The notes: generated from the letters alone by a model not told the origin. A stretch of DNA of 64,000 bases from Algoriphagus sp. AGSA1 (GCF_021390545.1 NZ_JAJUWR010000002.1:1-64000); one strand, 5' to 3'. Counted from the first letter of the stretch, positions 18,133 to 27,573 are shown. Translations and numbers: made by a program.

Positions 18133-19416
18133 TTATTTTATATTGTGTTGTTCCAGCATTAATTTGTCAATCAATCTGCCCCGTGGAATTTCTACATCGT
18201 CATAAGTAATGACAGTATCCTTAGGGACATAGTTTTTCATTTTGCAACCTTCTGCAAGTCCCATTGTCAATAAATTTTCATCGGCCACGACTGAATGATT
18301 TTCACAGAGTCCGTATGATTTGAACCCGCCGATTCCGTCTAGGCTGTCACCTGGAAATAGGTCTGTTTTGGCAGTAGCTACCACATCTACTAGAGATGGG
18401 CCTATGGGCACGATCACGGGATCGTCAAAATCCACTAATCTTGCAATAGAACTTGCAATATCAAAAAACAATAGGTGATAGGGCTGATAAAAGCTATATA
18501 AGGGGCCTTCTCCTAACTTGCCATATTTTAAATATTTGATTGAATATGGATCTTTCGCCGCAGCATACACAAATACGCCTGGCCCGGGTTTTGCACCAAC
18601 TATATATTCTACGATTCCGCCCCATTCCCTTAATTGATCCACATCGTAAAAATGGGTAAGGTTATCTACATGCTCAGTGGACTCATAACCGTACATGCCT
18701 CTTTTTGACACTCGCATTCCTGTCGCATTGGCAATACAGGATTGTTCGAATGCCACCTTAGTACCATCAGCAAAATTGGTTGCCATTTCCGGGAGCATTC
18801 CCCAAGAGTCAGCAAAACCTTTTTGTGTAGCCGGGGTGCGGTAATAGTCCAACATCCCTTTGATATTTCCACAGACAAGAGGATCAAATCCCATCCCCTT
18901 TACATACCTGTAGAGGTTCATGGTCACTCCGGGCTGATCTCCATCTCCTAGCGCATATTTTACACCAGCCTGTTTTGCTTTACTATATAATATCGGGCCG
19001 AGGGTAGAGTCCAGTTCTGCATTAAAAGATAGTACATGCTTACCTTTTTCAAAGGCTTTGAGGATCGTTTCTGCCCCAAAGGCAATTGCTCCTGTGGATT
19101 CCACTACAACTTCCACGTCACCCAAATTTAAAAAAAGATCAATATCTCCGGTGATGACGGATTTTCCGTTTGAAATTGCCAGATTTGCCTGTTCTAGATT
19201 GTCAGTTAGCAGGTAGTTGTCAATTTTTAGCTCCTTGAACACTTCCACAACCCGCTCTGGTGTGCGATTAAAAGTAGCCGCTACAGTCATTCCGGGAGTA
19301 TATTTCATGATTTGATTTATCATGCCTTTGGCCATCTCGCCAGAGCCTATCATCCCGACTTTAAGGATTTTCCCTTCTTTTTCCCTCTTTTTGAGTGATG
19401 TGTCAACAATTATCAT
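18133..19416 (-). CDS. COG4091-type NAD(P)-dependent oxidoreductase with SAF-like C terminus
   Basis: A 427-aa protein resembling predicted homoserine dehydrogenases of COG4091. The Rossmann fold begins VGMIGSGEMAKGM (about 20-32). The middle has GDGDQPG and a catalytic-type domain, and the last about 80 residues form a SAF-like region (KDTVITYDDVEIPRG). In polysaccharide loci this family recurs beside rfbF, rfbG and RmlC-like genes, suggesting that it acts on a CDP-activated deoxy sugar rather than in amino-acid synthesis. The exact reaction is not established to my knowledge. It starts 8 bases after the RmlC-like gene. Confidence 0.7.
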   Translation of the reverse strand: MIIVDTSLKKREKEGKILKVGMIGSGEMAKGMINQIMKYTPGMTVAATFNRTPERVVEVFKELKIDNYLLTDNLEQANLAISNGKSVITGDIDLFLNLGDVEVVVESTGAIAFGAETILKAFEKGKHVLSFNAELDSTLGPILYSKAKQAGVKYALGDGDQPGVTMNLYRYVKGMGFDPLVCGNIKGMLDYYRTPATQKGFADSWGMLPEMATNFADGTKVAFEQSCIANATGMRVSKRGMYGYESTEHVDNLTHFYDVDQLREWGGIVEYIVGAKPGPGVFVYAAAKDPYSIKYLKYGKLGEGPLYSFYQPYHLLFFDIASSIARLVDFDDPVIVPIGPSLVDVVATAKTDLFPGDSLDGIGGFKSYGLCENHSVVADENLLTMGLAEGCKMKNYVPKDTVITYDDVEIPRGRLIDKLMLEQHNIK

Positions 19417-19424
19417 AGTGTTTC

Positions 19425-19967
19425 CTAGTAACTAAAAGGTGAGTCAAATGAACTGAATTCTATAAGGTTTTTGTCCTTTTTAGAAACGATTGGGTCTTTG
19501 GTCGGCCAGTCAATTCCGCAGCTGTCCCATCGGATTCCCATATCATGCTCCTGGCTGTACATGGTGGAGGTTTGGTTTAAAAAGATTGATTTTTCAGAAA
19601 GGGAATAAAATCCATGGGCACACCCTTCAGGAATATATAGCATATTGGCCTTAGCCGGGTTTAGTTCAATGATGATATGCTCTCCATAGGTCGGTGAGCC
19701 TACCCGAAGATCCACCACTGCGTCCAATATGCTCCCTTCTAGGCAAAGGACGATTTTGATATGATGCTGGGACGGCACCTGGAAGTGCAGCCCCCTAATC
19801 ACGTTCTTTTTGGAGACTGAATAGTAAACCTCAGGGAAGTCTTTATGAAGTCCCAATTCCTGAAAAGTTTTTTCATGAAAGGTTTTGACCAATTTACCCC
19901 GGTCGTCTTTTCGCACTTTGTGATGGATTTCAAAGCATCCCGGAATTTTGGTTTGTGTTAAATTCAT
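19425..19967 (-). CDS. RmlC-like sugar-nucleotide epimerase, paralogue 2
   Basis: A 180-aa double-stranded beta-helix protein. IRGLHFQ carries the conserved RmlC-type histidine; GCAHGFYSL and GIRWDS follow. At the general-acid position it keeps a tyrosine (STMYSQEH). RmlC enzymes epimerise C3 and/or C5 of NDP-4-keto-6-deoxyhexoses. Next to rfbF/rfbG the substrate is probably CDP-4-keto-6-deoxyglucose or a derivative. It lies 9 bases after a second RmlC-like gene, and the two may act at different carbons or on successive intermediates. Confidence 0.75.
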   Translation of the reverse strand: MNLTQTKIPGCFEIHHKVRKDDRGKLVKTFHEKTFQELGLHKDFPEVYYSVSKKNVIRGLHFQVPSQHHIKIVLCLEGSILDAVVDLRVGSPTYGEHIIIELNPAKANMLYIPEGCAHGFYSLSEKSIFLNQTSTMYSQEHDMGIRWDSCGIDWPTKDPIVSKKDKNLIEFSSFDSPFSY

Positions 19968-19976
19968 ACTAGTCTA

Positions 19977-20516
19977 TCAAATTTTATTTTGTACGTCATA
20001 GTCAGCAAAGGATTTGTCTTTTTCTGAGATTATGGTTATTTCTGAAGGCCATGGAATGTTAAAAGCCGGATCATTGTATCTGATACCTCTTTCCTGTGCA
20101 GGATTGAAGAGCGCATTGACCAAGTAATTGACTTCAGTGTTGTTTTCCAACGTTAAAAAACCATGGGCACATCCAGGAGGAACGTATAGTAACTGGCTGG
20201 TAGTGCTAGCTAGTTCATTGCAGGATATTTTCAAATAGGACTCTGAATCGGCTCTCATATCTATGACAACGTCAAAAATTTTTCCCCGCGGACATCGTAC
20301 TAATTTGGCTTCCTCAGTTGGTACCTGGTAATGTAATCCTCTTAGCGTTCCTTTTAATTTGCTAAAGGACATGTTGGACTGGATAGGGGAGAACTTGACA
20401 CCTTGAGCCTCAAATTCATAGGTGCAAAAAGTCCTGGCAAAATATCCTCTTTCATCATATTTCTTTTCCAGATCAATTACATACAAGTCTTTGATGCTAG
20501 TCTCGTTAAATAGCAT
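19977..20516 (-). CDS. RmlC-like sugar-nucleotide epimerase, paralogue 1
   Basis: A 179-aa RmlC-family cupin with YDERGYFAR, LRGLHYQ (catalytic histidine) and PPGCAHGF. At the region equivalent to the RmlC tyrosine pair it has NALFNPAQERG, so both tyrosines appear replaced by Leu-Phe. This may restrict the enzyme to a single epimerisation, or change it to another cupin reaction. It sits directly after rfbG, supporting a CDP-4-keto-6-deoxyhexose substrate. Confidence 0.75.
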   Translation of the reverse strand: MLFNETSIKDLYVIDLEKKYDERGYFARTFCTYEFEAQGVKFSPIQSNMSFSKLKGTLRGLHYQVPTEEAKLVRCPRGKIFDVVIDMRADSESYLKISCNELASTTSQLLYVPPGCAHGFLTLENNTEVNYLVNALFNPAQERGIRYNDPAFNIPWPSEITIISEKDKSFADYDVQNKI

Positions 20517-20526
20517 GATGATTATT

Positions 20527-21657
20527 CTAGAGGGTTGAAAATTGTGATTGTTGCGCCCATCTTATTTTCTTGTCAGATGCTTTTTGCTCATAAGAAGAAA
20601 TCTGATTTTTAGTAAACTCAACTACATTTCCCTGATTATGGTAATACATATAATACCAGTCTCCGGTAAAGCGGATCAATTCTTCTATGGTAAGAGTGGG
20701 TTGCCATTTGAAATCATACAGTGCCTTATCACAATTTAATTTGAGCAGGCCTGCCTCAGAAAATTTGAGCTCCCCTGTTTGGGCATAGATGTCCTGAGAA
20801 TTTTTCAGTCCCCAGCTTTCCCCAAGTTTTTGGAGTAGCTCCATTACGGTAATATTATTTTCAGCAGGCGGGCCAAAATTATAACTCTCCCCATTAAACT
20901 CACCGCCGTCCCAAAGCTCGGCAGCAACAGCAAGGTATCCGCTTAAAGGCTCCAGCACATGCTGCCAGGGTCTGGTGGCACCTGGATTTCTGATCTCTAC
21001 CTTTTCCTGATTACTCCAGGACCGTACACAGTCGGGAACAATTCTGTCGGCAGCCCAATCCCCACCTCCAATGACGTTGCCGGCTCTGACAGAGGCAAGC
21101 TTAATATTTGGCATTTTCTTGATAAAGGAATGGTAGTAAGAATGGATGATGATTTCAGCAGCAGCTTTTGATCCGCTATAAATATCTTTTCCGCCTAGCA
21201 TATCAGTTTCCTTGTATCCCCAGACCCATTCCACATTTTCGTAACATTTATCAGAGGTAATGCATATGACCACACATTTATTCTGAAGATCGCGTACGGC
21301 CTCCAGAACATTGGCCGTGCCTATGGCATTTGTTGTGAATGTCTCTAGGGGATCCAGATAAGACAAAGAAACAATAGGCTGAGCTGCCATGTGGAAAATA
21401 AAATCAGGTTCTATTTTTCTTATTTCGGATTTCAAAGAAGCCAGGTCTCTGATATCAAGTAAAATATGTTCCATTTCCTTTTCGAGACCCAGCGACTCAA
21501 ATAAGGAAGGTTGGGTAGGGATATCTTTTGAGATGCCGAATAATTTAGCACCTTTCTGGCTAAGCCAAAGGGATAACCATGACCCCTTGAAACCAGTGTG
21601 CCCTGTAATTAAGATTTTCTTTCCTGAAAAAACTGCTAGTGAATTTGTATCTGACAT
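20527..21657 (-). CDS. rfbG: CDP-glucose 4,6-dehydratase
   Basis: A 376-aa extended short-chain dehydrogenase. The NAD loop is TGHTGFKGSWL (about 18-28), and the Y-x3-K catalytic pair is YSGSK. VRAGNVIGGGDWA, typical of CDP-glucose 4,6-dehydratases, follows. It converts CDP-glucose to CDP-4-keto-6-deoxyglucose in the cytoplasm. It lies 17 bases after rfbF, the enzyme that makes its substrate. Confidence 0.9.
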   Translation of the reverse strand: MSDTNSLAVFSGKKILITGHTGFKGSWLSLWLSQKGAKLFGISKDIPTQPSLFESLGLEKEMEHILLDIRDLASLKSEIRKIEPDFIFHMAAQPIVSLSYLDPLETFTTNAIGTANVLEAVRDLQNKCVVICITSDKCYENVEWVWGYKETDMLGGKDIYSGSKAAAEIIIHSYYHSFIKKMPNIKLASVRAGNVIGGGDWAADRIVPDCVRSWSNQEKVEIRNPGATRPWQHVLEPLSGYLAVAAELWDGGEFNGESYNFGPPAENNITVMELLQKLGESWGLKNSQDIYAQTGELKFSEAGLLKLNCDKALYDFKWQPTLTIEELIRFTGDWYYMYYHNQGNVVEFTKNQISSYEQKASDKKIRWAQQSQFSTL

Positions 21658-21674
21658 TTTATTAAATAGTTAGC

Positions 21675-22457
21675 TTACCAGGTTTTCCAAGGTGCGGATC
21701 CATTGTTCCAAAAGTCCTCAAGCACATTTTTGTCCCTAAGTGTATCCATTGGCTGCCAAAATCCATTATGTCTAAAAGCAGCCAGTTTATTGGTTTTGGC
21801 CAATTCTTCTAAGGGCTCTTTTTCCCAAATAGTCTGATCATCATTTATGAAATCCAATGCTTTTGGCTCAACTACAAAAAAGCCGCCATTGATCCAGGCG
21901 TTGTTTGTCCCGTCTCCTTTAGGCTTTTCCCGGAAATTGGTGACCTTAGTGTCTTCAGAATCAAGTGTAAAGGCTCCGAATCTTCCAGGTTGTTGTACTG
22001 CGGTCAGCGTTACTACTGCGTTTTGATCTCTATGGAAGTCAATGGTTTTTTTGATGTCAATATCACTTACCCCATCGCCATAAGTAAGGCAAAAAGTCTC
22101 ATCTTTCACATAGTCAGCCACTCTTTTGATCCGCCCACCTGTCATGACATTTTCACCTGTGTCGATTAATGTCACTTTCCAAGGCTCGGATTTTCTGTGG
22201 TGTACTTCCATTTGGTTATGTTGAAGATCAAAAGTGATATCCGTAGTATGTAAAAAATAATTTGAAAAATATTCTTTTATTATATGTCCTTTGTATCCAC
22301 AGCATATAACAAAATCATTAATTCCATGAGAGGAATATATCTTCATAATGTGCCACAGAATGGGCTTACCACCTATCTCGACCATGGGTTTGGGTCTTAC
22401 ACCACTTTCTTCGCTGATTCGGGTGCCAAAACCTCCGGCTAGAATTACTGCTTTCAT
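21675..22457 (-). CDS. rfbF: Glucose-1-phosphate cytidylyltransferase
   Basis: A 260-aa nucleotidyltransferase from the ATG at 22457 ([13 protein letters not shown]). The frame is open nine codons further, to 22484, but that start would overlap the upstream gene and move the family N terminus. Motifs: the AGGFGTR loop, [14 protein letters not shown], and [10 protein letters not shown] for metal/donor binding. It forms CDP-glucose from CTP and glucose 1-phosphate, the entry to the CDP-sugar branch. Confidence 0.92.
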   Translation of the reverse strand: MKAVILAGGFGTRISEESGVRPKPMVEIGGKPILWHIMKIYSSHGINDFVICCGYKGHIIKEYFSNYFLHTTDITFDLQHNQMEVHHRKSEPWKVTLIDTGENVMTGGRIKRVADYVKDETFCLTYGDGVSDIDIKKTIDFHRDQNAVVTLTAVQQPGRFGAFTLDSEDTKVTNFREKPKGDGTNNAWINGGFFVVEPKALDFINDDQTIWEKEPLEELAKTNKLAAFRHNGFWQPMDTLRDKNVLEDFWNNGSAPWKTW

Positions 22458-22470
22458 AATATTTTGGTTG

Positions 22471-22950
22471 TTAAATAGTATCAATATAATTTATCAGGTA
22501 ATTGACGATTTCCTTGTTACTTGATTTATAAGGTTGGAAGTCAAATCGATTGGCCAATGAGATGATTTCCTCTAAGTTATCTCCCTCGTACCAAGGAAGA
22601 ATATATCGGGCGCTGGCAAATTCTTTTACAAGTTCTAATTGATGGTCATCCACGCACTCTTTATATTTAGCTAATCGTGCTATGGCAATTATTTTTTTAT
22701 TCATTTTTAAGCCCTTGATTATAGAGCCTGTACCCGCTTGTGTTATGATTAAGTCTGCTTTCTCGTATAATCCCAATAACTGATCTAAAGGCAGAAATGG
22801 CTCAAAGGTCATATATGAACTGTCAAAAACGGTATGACCATTTTGAACAATGACCTGATCAGTGATTTTCCCTGCTTGGAGAAGTTGTTCCAAAGCAATA
22901 AGTGGCCTGTCGAAGCGAAGGGGGAACGTACCTAATAAAACAAGTATCAT
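22471..22950 (-). CDS. Alg13/PssE-like catalytic half of a split GT28-type glycosyltransferase
   Basis: A 159-aa protein resembling the C-terminal, donor-binding half of GT28 enzymes: [17 protein letters not shown] at the N terminus and [18 protein letters not shown] as the nucleotide-sugar site. It matches the Alg13/PssE/Cps14G half of two-protein glycosyltransferases. It needs the Alg14-like partner encoded upstream (80-base gap) for membrane anchoring. It probably transfers the second sugar onto the lipid-linked primer; the sugar cannot be told. Confidence 0.8.
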   Translation of the reverse strand: MILVLLGTFPLRFDRPLIALEQLLQAGKITDQVIVQNGHTVFDSSYMTFEPFLPLDQLLGLYEKADLIITQAGTGSIIKGLKMNKKIIAIARLAKYKECVDDHQLELVKEFASARYILPWYEGDNLEEIISLANRFDFQPYKSSNKEIVNYLINYIDTI

Positions 22951-23030
22951 AACTTAATATGCTGCTTTGATAATGGGATTTTTAACGTGTATGTATTTAA
23001 TAAGGCTGACTTCCGTGATTAATGTAATCA

Positions 23031-23513
23031 TCAGTATATAGAGCCCATATAAATAGAATCTTTATAAAGATTTTTCATAGTGGGCCACTGTACTAAAAAT
23101 CTATCTGCTATAGGGTAGATCAAGTTAGCAGAAGCAGCCTTTGAATTTATCCTGGCATAAGATAATATCCATACGACCTTTATGCCCATTAATTTGCCAA
23201 GCAGACAAAAAGGTACTGCCGTGTGGCTTCCCGTAGTGATTATCACTTTTGGTCTATGGGACAAAAAGATACGTAGGGATGTAAATGAGTTTATCAAAAG
23301 GGATAAATAAAAACCTAACTTTCTGTTTTTCCCCTCTGGCCGTGCATGGACGAACTTTACATTGTAATGTTTGGCCAATGGAAGAGTTGAAGGGGCTTTT
23401 TCAGTGACCAACAAGTAGTCGTAGTTTTCGAATAGTTCCTTAAGCTCAAGGATCTGCGCCAAATGACCTCCATCCGAACATACTAACAGGATTTTTCTTT
23501 TTTGATCTCTCAT
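23031..23513 (-). CDS. Alg14/PssD-like membrane-anchoring half of the split glycosyltransferase
   Basis: A 160-aa protein from the ATG at 23513; the 23-codon upstream extension would overlap wzc. KILLVCSDGGHLAQILEL is the signature Alg14 start, and RPKVIITTGSHTAVPFC with the following hydrophobic stretch is the membrane-association region. Alg14-type proteins hold the acceptor lipid and recruit the Alg13-type catalytic subunit encoded next. Confidence 0.82.
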   Translation of the reverse strand: MRDQKRKILLVCSDGGHLAQILELKELFENYDYLLVTEKAPSTLPLAKHYNVKFVHARPEGKNRKLGFYLSLLINSFTSLRIFLSHRPKVIITTGSHTAVPFCLLGKLMGIKVVWILSYARINSKAASANLIYPIADRFLVQWPTMKNLYKDSIYMGSIY

Positions 23514-23538
23514 ACGGTTTCCTGGATAATTCGAAAAA

Positions 23539-25917
23539 TTATTTCTGGTAGTAATTTTTTCCGTAAGTGGCACTATAGCCATAAGTCATTTCCAGCTTGG
23601 CATCATTCAATACGATCAATGGCATCTTGAATTTGTTGTTTTTACGAATGTCTTCGATGGTTTTTACCTGTGCTTTGGTGGAATAATTGTAGCGCAACAT
23701 GAAAATAGTTGTATCTGCAATTTCAGATAAGATGAATGAATCTGAAACAAGCCCGATTGGGGCTGTATCTATAATGACATGATCGAATCGTTCTGATAAT
23801 TCCGCTATCATTTGGTGAAGCCTATCACTCATCATCAATTCAGCTGGGTTTTCAGGTATCTTGCCACATCCCAAAATTGAAACATTCTCACCTAGTGGTA
23901 AGGGGTTAATGATGTCGTCCAATGTGTATTGGTCATCTTCCAGGTAATCTGAGATTCCAACCGGAATTTTCATGCCAAGGGCAGATAGCATGGCAGGTTT
24001 CCGAAGGTCAAACTCCAGAACCGCCACTTTTTTGCCGACCAAGCCCAAACTGATTGCCAGATTGATGCTAAAAAAAGTTTTTCCCTCACCGCTGATTCCT
24101 GAAGTAACCATGGTTACTTTGTTGGACTGCTTATAGGTGGAGAATGCCAAATTACTTCGAATGAATCTGAATTGCTCCGCAATCAGCGTCTTCTTGCTTT
24201 TTGATATAGCAACTACACCCTCACTTCCTTTATTTCTGGAGATTTCACCAAGAATTTTTGTCGATGTAATTCGTTCAACATCTGATTTGAGCTGTATTTT
24301 TTCCTGCCAGAGATCTTTTATAAATATTAGTCCAAATGGTACCGCCAATCCTACCATTAAGCCAAAAGCAAAGATCAATTTCTTCTTCGGTGAAACAGGA
24401 TAATCAGATGGAGTAGGAGGGTCGATTATTTTAGTATTGCTTACAGTGGTTGCAGCTAACGTTAAGACTGCTTCTTCTCTCTTTTGTACTAAATATTGAT
24501 AATGTTGCTGTTTTATCCCCTGTTGTCTGCTAATATCCAATAATTCCCTTTCCATGGTAGGAACCTGGGATGCTCTGTTTTGGAATTGATTTGCAGTTGC
24601 CTGCAAATTGTCCCTTGAAATTATCAAACCGTTTTTGATATTTCTTAAATTTTCAATGATGCTGGAGCGCAGGCTGGTCAATTGCTGGTTGATATTCAGG
24701 ACAATCGGGTTGTTTGGCTGTGTAGTTCTCAGCATTCTTTCCCTTTCCCTTTGCAGCTGGTTAAAGTTTGCGATCAATCCGGAAAGTGTGGGATCTTGAA
24801 TACTCAAGGTACTTGGAACCATCTCATAATCAGTCCCTTGGTTTTTCAAGTAGGATTCAATGGATTCCAGGACATCAATCTGTATGGAAAATTCACTTAG
24901 TTGTTGTCTGTTAGCAGTTGCACTGCTTAAATACAACTGAGCTTCCGAATTGACGTCTGTTATTGAGTTGTTGAGTTTATATTGCTCACCTTCCTGTTCA
25001 ATGGTTTTCAGTTCTTCAGTAAGCCCTACGAGCTGATCATCGATGAAAGTAATCGTATTTCTGGCTATCGTGTTTTTTTCATTTTCTGCTTCCTGATTGT
25101 AAACCTCAATTAATTTTTGCATGATATCTTTCCCCTTTTGAGGATGTGCATCAGGCAAACCTAAAACAACAACACTGGCCAATTTATTTACTATGTCCAC
25201 ACTGAGATTCTCTGCATAATATTTTGCAACTACCGCCGGATCATAAAATTCCACTCTAATGGGTTCGCTGTCCGATATATGGGGAGGGGCCAACGAATCT
25301 CCGGGATTTCTCAGCAATGGGTTTTTTATAATTGAAAATTCACCATAGAAATTAACTAATTTTTGCCCAAAAGAATACGTATTCCTTGTCCCACTAGGGG
25401 TTTCTAGTTCATATTCTTTGTTGTTTTTGATATGTATAACAACTGAATTGTCCTCTACGTCATAATACTCATTTTTCCTGTGTATCACTACCTGAATGGG
25501 AACTTCAGATCCATATATCTCTTTATATCTAAATTTCCCATTTTGTATAAAATATCCATTTGCAATATTTAATTCCTTAAAGACTTTTACCATTAGGTTC
25601 TCTGCCTTTAACACTTCAGCTTCGTTTTCTACGGAAGAGGAAGACCCAAATCCAAGCATATCTGAAACCACGGCGTTAGAGGTGAAATCCGCTCCTTTTT
25701 TCTCGTCTTTTAGGAGTAATTTACTTGTTATCAGATACTGGGGAGTGGAGAAATAAGTGTAAACAACAGCAATGCTTAAACAAATAAACACACCAATAGC
25801 AAACCAATACCATTTGCTGAAGTATTTAAAAAAAAGCATTTTATAGTTGACTGATTGCTCGTTTGAAGAGTTGTTCTCCTCCTCTTCTAACTCATTCAAT
25901 AGATCTGATAATTTCAT
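23539..25917 (-). CDS. wzc: Wzc-like polysaccharide co-polymerase / tyrosine autokinase
   Basis: A 792-aa inner-membrane protein. An N-terminal Wzz domain has its first membrane helix at about 34-55 (WYWFAIGVFICLSIAVVYTY). A long coiled-coil periplasmic part with a GNVR-type region follows, and the second helix is at about 510-530. The cytoplasmic kinase domain has Walker A SGISGEGKT (about 603-611), a Walker A' near VAVLEFDLRKP, and Walker B HVIIDTAPIG. The tail has a tyrosine cluster (YGYSATYGKNYYQK) for autophosphorylation. It controls chain length and couples Wzy to export. It lies 38 bases after wza. Confidence 0.92.
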   Translation of the reverse strand: MKLSDLLNELEEEENNSSNEQSVNYKMLFFKYFSKWYWFAIGVFICLSIAVVYTYFSTPQYLITSKLLLKDEKKGADFTSNAVVSDMLGFGSSSSVENEAEVLKAENLMVKVFKELNIANGYFIQNGKFRYKEIYGSEVPIQVVIHRKNEYYDVEDNSVVIHIKNNKEYELETPSGTRNTYSFGQKLVNFYGEFSIIKNPLLRNPGDSLAPPHISDSEPIRVEFYDPAVVAKYYAENLSVDIVNKLASVVVLGLPDAHPQKGKDIMQKLIEVYNQEAENEKNTIARNTITFIDDQLVGLTEELKTIEQEGEQYKLNNSITDVNSEAQLYLSSATANRQQLSEFSIQIDVLESIESYLKNQGTDYEMVPSTLSIQDPTLSGLIANFNQLQRERERMLRTTQPNNPIVLNINQQLTSLRSSIIENLRNIKNGLIISRDNLQATANQFQNRASQVPTMERELLDISRQQGIKQQHYQYLVQKREEAVLTLAATTVSNTKIIDPPTPSDYPVSPKKKLIFAFGLMVGLAVPFGLIFIKDLWQEKIQLKSDVERITSTKILGEISRNKGSEGVVAISKSKKTLIAEQFRFIRSNLAFSTYKQSNKVTMVTSGISGEGKTFFSINLAISLGLVGKKVAVLEFDLRKPAMLSALGMKIPVGISDYLEDDQYTLDDIINPLPLGENVSILGCGKIPENPAELMMSDRLHQMIAELSERFDHVIIDTAPIGLVSDSFILSEIADTTIFMLRYNYSTKAQVKTIEDIRKNNKFKMPLIVLNDAKLEMTYGYSATYGKNYYQK

Positions 25918-25955
25918 ATTTCGGGATTTGAATTGGAATTTTGAATGTTGTTTTA

Positions 25956-26729
25956 CTAATTGCCAATTTGAAATAATGCTATCGTTAATAAAGTTACTAT
26001 GCTTGTAAATATTGCAAAGGTTCTTGGATTGGAGTCAGACTGAATGGATTTGGTTTTATAAGGCTCCACATATATAACATCATTTTGTTGCAGGTAATAA
26101 TAAGGAGATGCTAAGACATTTTTTGCGTTGAGGTTTAATCTGGTTGTGGTTCTAACTCCTTCTTTTTCACGGATGACCAATACATTTTCCCTCCTGCCAA
26201 ACGCAGTCATATCTCCCGCTAGTCCCAATGCCTCCAATATTGTTACCTTTTCTGTCGGAATAATAAATGTGGATGGCTTTTGTACCTCCCCGATAACAGT
26301 TACTTTAAAATTCATTATCCTGATGTTGATAATTGGGTCTTGGACATACTCGTCTAATAGGAGTGACATTTTATTCACTGCCTCCAGCTTGGTTAAGCCT
26401 TTTAAGTTGATCTGTCCGATCACAGGATAATTGATAAAACCGTTTTTATCCACCAGATAGCTTTCGTTAATTGGGGTGGAGACAACTGTGTTTACATTTC
26501 CCCCTGAAGGCATCAATACCCCTGCATTGAACAGCATGTTTGATTCTGCGTTCAAACTTGTGACCGTAATACTTAATAGGTCATCTTCTTGAATTCTTTG
26601 CTCGACTACAGAGTCAATTGGAGTTGTGTATATCGTATCTGTGCCAATGTCACTGAAATACACCAAGTCTCTTTTTGAACAGGAAAGACTTAGTAATGAG
26701 ATGGCTAAGAGGGTTAGGATATTTTTCAT
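25956..26729 (-). CDS. wza: Wza-like polysaccharide export lipoprotein
   Basis: A 257-aa outer-membrane lipoprotein. The signal peptide ends in the lipobox LSLSC (Cys about 17). EDDLLSITV opens the polysaccharide-export (Poly_export) domain, and SLBB-type segments follow (VTVIGEVQKPSTF). A hydrophobic C-terminal helix (about 236-256) could span the outer membrane, as in Wza. It is the first gene of the minus-strand operon and probably forms the export channel with Wzc. Confidence 0.9.
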   Translation of the reverse strand: MKNILTLLAISLLSLSCSKRDLVYFSDIGTDTIYTTPIDSVVEQRIQEDDLLSITVTSLNAESNMLFNAGVLMPSGGNVNTVVSTPINESYLVDKNGFINYPVIGQINLKGLTKLEAVNKMSLLLDEYVQDPIINIRIMNFKVTVIGEVQKPSTFIIPTEKVTILEALGLAGDMTAFGRRENVLVIREKEGVRTTTRLNLNAKNVLASPYYYLQQNDVIYVEPYKTKSIQSDSNPRTFAIFTSIVTLLTIALFQIGN

Positions 26730-26901
26730 GGAAATATGGTTTTCGCTTGCTTTTTCAGGTTGATTTTTTGTGCTTTTAAAGCTTCGCCCTTTCAGTCACA
26801 CTTTTCTGCACTTAACTGTTGCGGCCAAAACTTCTAAAATCCTCAAGAAGACGGGTTTTTTGATGCTGTTAAACTAGTTCCACATCTGGATCCCCTGTTT
26901 C

Positions 26902-26935
26902 CAAATATATACGGCAGATACAATGTGTATTGCAA
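26902..26935 (-). promoter_or_regulatory. Putative promoter of the polysaccharide operon
   Basis: On the minus strand TTG (26935-26933) and TATATTTG (26909-26902) are 23 bases apart, within the loose Bacteroidota consensus. A second TATATTTG sits at 26940-26933. The predicted leader to the wza ATG is about 170 bases, long enough for regulation by antitermination or RNA structure. Confidence 0.4.
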
Positions 26936-26940
26936 ATATA

Positions 26941-27521
26941 TGTATTTAAAATGCATTTTAGAAAATTTGAAATTATATTTTTTGCATTTTAATTTTTATT
27001 GGATATTCCTTTGGCTTTATGCGGCCCAGAAGAATTTGATTTCTGGTTTAGCTGTTTGTCGCTACTGGGTTCAGCGGTGAAAACCGGAAGTAAATTTTTT
27101 TGTACATCTTACAGCGCGGAGGTGGTTATACCGGACCCTCTGTATTTCAGAGGTCTTTTCGGGCTATTGGCTACTAATGGCTTACCAGATCAAAAAAAAA
27201 AATTGGTTGTTAAAGGATTGAACAAGGATTGTTTCCTTTGACTGTGGATGAGCCGATAGGGTCGATTATGGACAGCTTTTGGGAGTATGCGTCATGGGAA
27301 GTTCTCTATGCCATTATAGTACTTTCGTGGGATTGAAGAGAGGGATTTAGAGCTTTGACATAATGAGTAGGCCAGAAACATTTATTGTATCTGCCCAAGA
27401 ATCACAAATCAATAGCTTGGAATTTGAAGGTAAATGTGCTCTCACAAATCATGATTTTGGAGCTTTTTGGAGTCTAAGTGTATAGTGAGGGATTATTATT
27501 CGTTACAATTAAACTCAACAC
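26941..27521. other. Intergenic region upstream of wza without a recognisable gene
   Basis: Nothing here shows a family resemblance. An 80-codon frame at 26999-27241 and a 40-codon frame at 27363-27485 (both +) lack recognisable motifs and look like chance or remains of a lost gene. The region separates the Gfo/TIM-barrel pair from the wza operon. Confidence 0.4.
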
Positions 27522-27562
27522 CCGCCTGCTTTAGACTAGAGGAAGCAAGCTAAAGCAGACGG
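27522..27562. repeat. Hairpin downstream of the TIM-barrel gene
   Basis: Arms CCGCCTGCTTTAG and CTAAAGCAGACGG pair over 13 positions with one mismatch around a 15-base loop. It lies just past the 3' end of the minus-strand gene at 27574, so it could end that transcript, but no T-tract follows on that strand. It may instead be an intergenic repeat. Confidence 0.4.
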
Positions 27563-27573
27563 ACGTATTAGTT

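Noticed and set aside
18133..19416. Homoserine dehydrogenase of amino-acid synthesis
   Set aside because: The sequence resembles COG4091 with a SAF-like end and sits within a sugar-nucleotide operon; no threonine or methionine genes are nearby.
22458..22484. Longer N terminus for rfbF
   Set aside because: It would add nine residues before the family start MKAVILAGG and overlap the upstream glycosyltransferase gene.
26999..27241. An 80-residue protein upstream of wza
   Set aside because: No motif, no signal peptide, composition like non-coding sequence; most likely chance.
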